From: Zygaena filipendulae
Lineage: Eukaryota > Arthropoda > Insecta > Lepidoptera > Zygaenidae
DNA length: 64,000 nucleotides
Direction: 5' to 3'
Assembly: GCA_907165275.2 (NCBI GenBank)
Contig: OU015651.1
Location: forward strand, 208,501-272,500
Below the pieces are notes generated by a model, which was not told where the DNA came from, did no database searches, and saw only the letters and a program-made list of their open reading frames with translations. Below are positions 63,501 through 64,000 of this stretch, piece after piece. A program made the position numbers and the translations under genes. Positions within the stretch are counted from its first letter, which is position 1. Every line of letters starts with the position of its first letter.

Positions 63501-64000
63501 GGTGGACGGTAGGGCCTGGAATACGCCGGGGGTAGTCCAGGAGTATAGGGCCTGGAACTTCAGCTGGTAGGTGCTTGGAGTACTCCGGGGGTAGTCCAGG
63601 AGTAGGGCTGGTAGGTGCCTGGAGCTTCAGCTGGTAGATGCCTGGAGTACGCCGGGGGTAGTCCGGGAGTAGTTACACCATCTCGAGACATAGTATAAGC
63701 AAGATGCATCTAAAATTATTACTTCTGTTACTATCACTATTATTAATCAGATTATATTACTCAATATTTATTTCAAAAATGACTAGGTATTTAACTATAA
63801 CTTTTAATAAAGAGGTCACAAGACGACGACATATTCCCGAACCATAACACTATTTTTTATTATGTTTGAAATAAAATTTGGGTAAATTTTTGTATAATCT
63901 GACAGTATCATTCAATGAATAAATATTTGAATAATAATGTACGTGCAGGTGCGGAGTGGTCCCGGCGCGGCTCGGCGCGCAGCTCGTCGCCCGAGCCGCG
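42593..64000 (+). CDS. Sec16: Sec16, COPII scaffold protein (twelve exons, 3' end outside)
   Basis: Sec16 organises endoplasmic reticulum exit sites and binds COPII coat proteins such as Sec13. Exons in phase: 42593..42667, 43406..46272, 47222..47454, 51095..51238, 52595..52873, 58447..58540, 59704..59781, 60539..60638, 61313..61463, 62212..62342, 62933..63038 and 63949..64000 (continuing). About 1436 residues are visible: a Gln/Pro-rich N-terminus; three GLxRMVxG motifs near 45170, 45255 and 45460; an Arg/Asp-rich region (45960-47450) like the part that targets Drosophila Sec16 to exit sites; and the conserved central domain from exon 8 ([12 protein letters not shown]), with [33 protein letters not shown] and [19 protein letters not shown]. 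The start [10 protein letters not shown] was chosen as the only ATG giving an exon in phase with exon 2. Confidence 0.9.
43052..43342 (+). mobile_element. Helitron in Sec16 intron 1
   Basis: Starts TCCTTATTAATATTATAAAT, ends GAATCCGCGGGGTACAG then CTAGT. The GTTGTCAGGGGT to GGAATTCC segment occurs twice, so it has an internal duplication of about 115 bp. It ends only 63 bp before exon 2. Confidence 0.65.
43406..46272 (+). CDS. Sec16: Sec16 exon 2, large disordered region
   Basis: A 2867-base exon following acceptor TTTCAG, ending at donor GTGCGT in phase 2. It encodes a Gln-rich start with an eight-residue CAG-encoded polyglutamine run near 43500, Ser/Pro-rich linkers ([13 protein letters not shown]), the three GLxRMVxG motifs, and an Arg/Asp-rich end ([16 protein letters not shown]). 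The first 1.7 kb use A/T-ending codons; from about 45230 codon use turns strongly to G/C-ending. Confidence 0.9.
46365..46712 (+). mobile_element. tRNA-derived SINE
   Basis: The head resembles a tRNA with box A (TAGCTCAGTGG at 46370..46380) and box B (GGTTCAAATCC at 46414..46424). The body has GGTGGTAGGGCGCTC pairing with TAGCTACCACC, and the tail contains GGTAATCACTTACTATCAGG before oligo-A, a tail I associate with lepidopteran SINEs. It lies in Sec16 intron 2, same strand. Confidence 0.75.
47456..47612 (+). repeat. CA-rich microsatellite tract
   Basis: Imperfect CA/CGCA repeats begin two bases after the donor of Sec16 exon 3 and run for about 155 bp. Confidence 0.85.
47749..48038 (+). mobile_element. 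CRE-bearing MITE, copy 2
   Basis: Bounded by TTAGTCCGTC and GACGGACTAA. Two TGACGTCA palindromes lie in the middle near 47863 and 47908. Inverse orientation to copy 1. Confidence 0.7.
48163..48420 (-). mobile_element. CRE-bearing MITE, copy 3
   Basis: Lacks the first inverted end but keeps GACACGTATTTTTT, the two TGACGTCA-type sites and the GACGGACTAA end. Like copy 1 it is followed by CAAGTAGCCAATTA. Confidence 0.65.
48530..48650 (-). mobile_element. Helitron fragment in Sec16 intron 3
   Basis: Contains GGAAATTCCAGGATAAAAC and AGGCGTGAAAGCGTTAC in minus orientation; both ends are missing. Confidence 0.45.
48800..48950. mobile_element. Foldback MITE with CACGTG, copy 2
   Basis: Arms CCTTAGCCAAGTTGAC and its complement at the right end (AACTTGGCTAAGG) enclose a hairpin with CACGTG at 48885..48890. 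It ends in GGGGGCTGAT, matching GGGGGCTGGT of the copy at 24141. Confidence 0.65.
49041..49100 (+). repeat. 10-bp minisatellite
   Basis: Six tandem units of TGCCC(G/A)GT(G/A)T in Sec16 intron 3. Confidence 0.85.
49620..50140. repeat. Inverted arms enclosing a CRE-bearing MITE
   Basis: The segment 49632..49695 (CATCGGGCGCGGAC, TGCATGGAAATAAAGC) recurs in inverse orientation at 50046..50140. The fourth CRE-bearing MITE sits between the arms. Confidence 0.5.
49742..50032 (+). mobile_element. CRE-bearing MITE, copy 4
   Basis: Bounded by TTAGTCCGTC and GACGGACTAA, with GCGTGACGTCAC near 49852 and a mutated second site (TGACGTCG). Same orientation as copy 2. Confidence 0.7.
50141..51094 (+). other. 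Sec16 intron 3, distal part
   Basis: AT-rich, no recognised gene or repeat. Confidence 0.35.
51383..51598 (-). mobile_element. Complete Lep1-like Helitron in Sec16 intron 4
   Basis: Both termini are intact on the minus strand: TCTTACTAATATTATAAAA at the 5' end and the CCGCGG hairpin with CTAGT at the 3' end (51383..51387). The best preserved copy in the window. Confidence 0.8.
52018..52108. mobile_element. Short MITE with AGTCAGCATCA ends
   Basis: ACAGTCAGCATCAGAAA and TTTTTGATGCTGACTGT bound 90 bp in Sec16 intron 4. Confidence 0.65.
52595..52873 (+). CDS. Sec16: Sec16 exon 5
   Basis: Acceptor GTGCAG, donor GTAACA. It encodes a Gly/Ala repeat (GCGGGC codons), then [31 protein letters not shown], a proline run and an Ala-His repeat. 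The [10 protein letters not shown] block is the conserved part upstream of the central domain; the flanking repeats are slippage-prone. Confidence 0.85.
52956..53269 (-). repeat. LTR of gypsy element 2, left copy (3' LTR)
   Basis: 314 bp, plus-strand TATAATGATATTTC to CTTTACA, identical by eye to the right copy. Confidence 0.9.
53270..53280 (-). promoter_or_regulatory. Polypurine tract of gypsy element 2
   Basis: Minus-strand AAGGGGGGAGA abuts the 3' LTR (TGTAAAG). Confidence 0.8.
53320..56481 (-). CDS. Pol polyprotein of gypsy element 2
   Basis: A 1053-residue open frame with protease ([12 protein letters not shown], near residue 22), RT (CIDFRELN, then FIDD near 390 in place of YxDD), RNase H ([13 protein letters not shown]), integrase zinc finger ([11 protein letters not shown] with CDCCEIC near 728-760) and DDE core (SIDTIGG, LTDQYPG near 850, NGLNERLNQ), ending after a GPYKILKK module. 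No chromodomain is visible. The frame shows a GTG, not an ATG, at its nominal start and continues upstream over the slippery site, so it is expected to be made as a gag-pol fusion by -1 frameshifting. Confidence 0.9.
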   Translation of the reverse strand: MPPLIKVKLLLNDSLKVFGIYDSGSNVSLINARLLRIQPKENINNIQKINLKTINGAKKTNGIVKLKIKIGSIERNMDVFVVDNENFNYDFLIGLDCIKNFKLMQNEELEILQCNNKKAMNITLNEEENYLKNDTSNKTNVKIPDVLGDKNKEEFLSHSEILKQESKQKNKCEINFNEHINSDDFEMSVNHLDLYQQSEIDKLIEKYRPVFAQDKYDIGTVRDYEAHIDLMVDKYCYKRPYRCTPEDRREIEDQISKLLKKNLIEESYSPFAAPVTLAYKKEDGRKTRLCIDFRELNKIVVPQSQPFPLIEDLMIKTVNCKYFSTFDINSAFWSIPLKIHDRYKTAFVTQEGHFQWTCLPFGLKTAPAIFQRILGNIIRKYELSDFAVNFIDDVLIFSKTFTEHLLHISRLMEAILTEGLKLKFSKCSFANNYAKYLGHIIENNSIRPLKDYLTAVKNFPVPKTKKNIRQFLGKVNFHHKFVPHNAIILDPLHNLLRKDVKFIWSTECQESFDKIKALLCSEPVLNIFDPEQPIKIYTDASLKGVGAVLKQEDKNGNSKPVAYFSKKLNETQKKKKAIYLECLAIKEAVKYWQHWLMGKEFTVYTDHKPLENMNIKARTDEELGDLTYYLSQYYFKIKYNPGKLNQEADCLSRNPVLKPSDNAEDFLKVVNLINLKDIKNDQHINLELQKGKLILENEIYYKKNRNRKKIILSEELSKTLIKDVHNTYCHIGRTQMISKITPFYAAKNIIANIKHICDCCEICIRNKSRRKSKYGLMSQLGPATYPFEIISIDTIGGFGGSRSTKKYLHLLVDHFTRYAYILTSRNQNSSDFIKLIKNVTQSYNINTILTDQYPGINSKEFKDFLKKENIRMVFTAVDSPFSNGLNERLNQTLVNKIRCKINEKKEKIAWTTIAKKCVDKYNETEHTVTKFTPKYLLEGENVGILPLELKPRCTKEDLKRDRTLALENTMKSHNYNKKIFNLHRQEYDFEVGDRVYVENGNKLNRKKMDELRIGPYKILKKISNSIYEVDTGRKKAESNLYHITKLSPVFVSE
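56484..57611 (-). CDS. Gag of gypsy element 2
   Basis: Starts at ATG 57611 ([12 protein letters not shown]), the first ATG downstream of the LTR; the longer frame reaching into the LTR is not needed. About 375 residues. Residues around 200-260 (WSCMLIKF-like [19 protein letters not shown]) suit a retrotransposon capsid. A single zinc-knuckle-like motif near 327-347 has unusual spacing (CQIC, nine residues, H, four residues, C). It ends NDENPKN with TAG at 56484..56486 next to the slippery site. Confidence 0.85.
   Translation of the reverse strand: MERLRFNFVVKPASDGKSNVICISSIGTPEGQTFEIPDEFQPANLHQVITNTPNYAKVRKSLNKRYQTRKIWINVTNDISKIYLDEEQNLQFNDFYLEEILEKTNTTESIPSGSNEMLEKMLEKLLENKQTKSEIQNLGKIAKDFMIEKFTGKNSNACQWIKNFNKECERFQINEDKKKIEILKNFLEHSSVDWYSCMLIKFTVESEWNKWEKNFCETFANKGWSPIRYALAYKYQRGSLLEYALKKEKLLLEVRKSIDTGTLIDLIAFGLPNHVADKIDREILQGTEELYNEIGKFEHLVLKNKYEKKSIVYSDTKSKKLEEKKPCQICVGEKRGTRYHPEDNCWFKGKNQKAVVKTVNNSELEIELNDENPKN
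56487..56493 (-). promoter_or_regulatory. -1 frameshift slippery site, gag/pol
   Basis: The minus-strand heptamer AAAAAAC is read as AAA AAC just before the gag TAG. A slip of one base back enters the pol frame (CTA GAG GTG CCA). This is a canonical X XXY YYZ site. Confidence 0.75.
57633..57643 (-). promoter_or_regulatory. Putative self-priming primer-binding site
   Basis: Minus strand AAACAACATTC directly abuts the 5' LTR. The complementary GAATGTTGTTT occurs within the LTR (minus strand, 57728..57718). Eleven paired bases equal the length described for Tf1, in which the transcript 5' end folds back to prime. No tRNA-like TGG is present. Confidence 0.55.
57644..57957 (-). repeat. LTR of gypsy element 2, right copy (5' LTR)
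   Basis: 314 bp, identical by eye to 52956..53269. If self-priming holds, transcription should start at or next to 57728. Confidence 0.9.
58131..58312 (+). mobile_element. Helitron lacking its 3' hairpin
   Basis: Starts TCTTTACTAATATTATAAAT and includes GTTGTCAAGGGTACAGAG and CCCGCGGGAACTCC; the end is replaced by GTTTATAATATTAGTAGGATT-like sequence, in part ATAATATTAGTAGG, resembling an inverted 5' end. Confidence 0.6.
58548..58666 (+). repeat. CA/CG dinucleotide tract
   Basis: CACACA runs interrupted regularly by CGCG begin about 8 bp after the Sec16 exon 6 donor. Confidence 0.9.
59417..59613 (+). mobile_element. CRE MITE family, degenerate copy 5
   Basis: Ends ATCCGTCATGTAGATTAAT and CTGACGGACTAACTAG are kept, but the middle with the TGACGTCA sites is shortened and lost. 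Confidence 0.55.
60539..63038 (+). CDS. Sec16: Sec16 central conserved domain, exons 8-11
   Basis: Four exons (60539..60638, 61313..61463, 62212..62342, 62933..63038) begin the central conserved domain, which in other species forms the ancestral coatomer-like element that binds Sec13. The blocks [56 protein letters not shown] and [11 protein letters not shown] keep the order of animal Sec16. G/C-ending codons dominate almost completely. Exon 11 ends in a Pro-Ala repeat. Confidence 0.88.
61622..62048. mobile_element. Inverted-repeat element in Sec16 intron 9
   Basis: Left arm (GACATGGTAAAATTTGCTGC with AAATATTTACAGGGCTGAAAG) and right arm are near-perfect inverses of about 50 bp around 330 bp of unique sequence. 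No coding capacity. Confidence 0.65.
62405..62660 (+). mobile_element. Helitron fragment in Sec16 intron 10
   Basis: GAAAGTGAGTTTGTTTGTTAC and GTTGTCAGGGATACAGAAAT keep the family order, then a second partial unit follows (CGTACACGTTGTCGG). The 3' hairpin is missing. Confidence 0.5.
63059..63101 (+). repeat. Short GC-rich minisatellite
   Basis: Tandem GCCGAGTGCCGAG/GCCGAGGGCCGAG units just after the Sec16 exon 11 donor. Confidence 0.75.
63455..63675 (+). repeat. Minisatellite in Sec16 intron 11
   Basis: About 3.5 imperfect units of about 60 bp built from CTGGAGTACGCCGGGGGTAG, TCC(A/G)GGAGTAG and AACTTCAGCTGGTAGGTG. Confidence 0.75.

Noticed and set aside
1..64000. A gene cluster or defence-type system
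   Set aside because: The host genes are unrelated housekeeping genes on both strands with their own introns; nothing suggests joint function.

Overview
The window is eukaryotic nuclear DNA, almost certainly from a moth or butterfly (Lepidoptera). The coding exons are small and GT-AG spliced, the AT-rich introns and spacers are packed with transposable elements, and the repeats include many copies of a Lep1-like non-autonomous Helitron (5' TC, 3' CCGCGG hairpin followed by CTAGT) and one tRNA-derived SINE with a tail typical of Lepidoptera. The species cannot be named from the sequence. I rebuilt exon chains by hand from splice sites and reading phase; all gene names rest on recognised protein motifs, not on searches.

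Host genes, left to right: CDC7 kinase (minus, N-terminal part, three exons in 1108..2783); a CISD3-like mitochondrial protein with two CDGSH iron-sulfur domains (minus, 17462..17980, N-terminal exon not found); cytochrome b5 (plus, four exons, 19648..33881, complete, 133 residues); the apoptosis regulator Siva (minus, 38135..38856, last exon uncertain); a small two-exon protein resembling part of a THAP domain (minus, 39491..40123); and Sec16, the COPII scaffold of endoplasmic reticulum exit sites (plus, twelve exons from 42593, running off the right edge inside the gene). These are unrelated housekeeping genes and show no sign of acting as one system.

Region 2.9-15.2 kb is one layered transposon nest. 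A 5'-truncated LINE of the RNase H-bearing kind (minus strand, 2886..15231, 11-bp target duplication) carries three later insertions: a Ty3/gypsy LTR element with identical LTRs in its 3' UTR (2945..8875), a degraded Tc1/mariner-type element with TA duplication inside its reverse transcriptase (10415..12000), and a Harbinger-like element with TTA duplication near its 5' end (14696..15196). Each pre-insertion site can be read from the sequence.

The introns of cytochrome b5 and Sec16 and the spacers hold about twenty Helitron copies, several hairpin (foldback) MITE families, minisatellites and CA repeats. Sec16 intron 5 contains a second, apparently young Ty3/gypsy element (52956..57957, minus) with identical LTRs, separate gag and pol joined by an AAAAAAC slippery site, and, in place of a tRNA primer site, an 11-nt sequence abutting the LTR that is complementary to an internal LTR segment. 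That is the arrangement of self-priming elements such as Tf1, and it is the most unusual thing I found.
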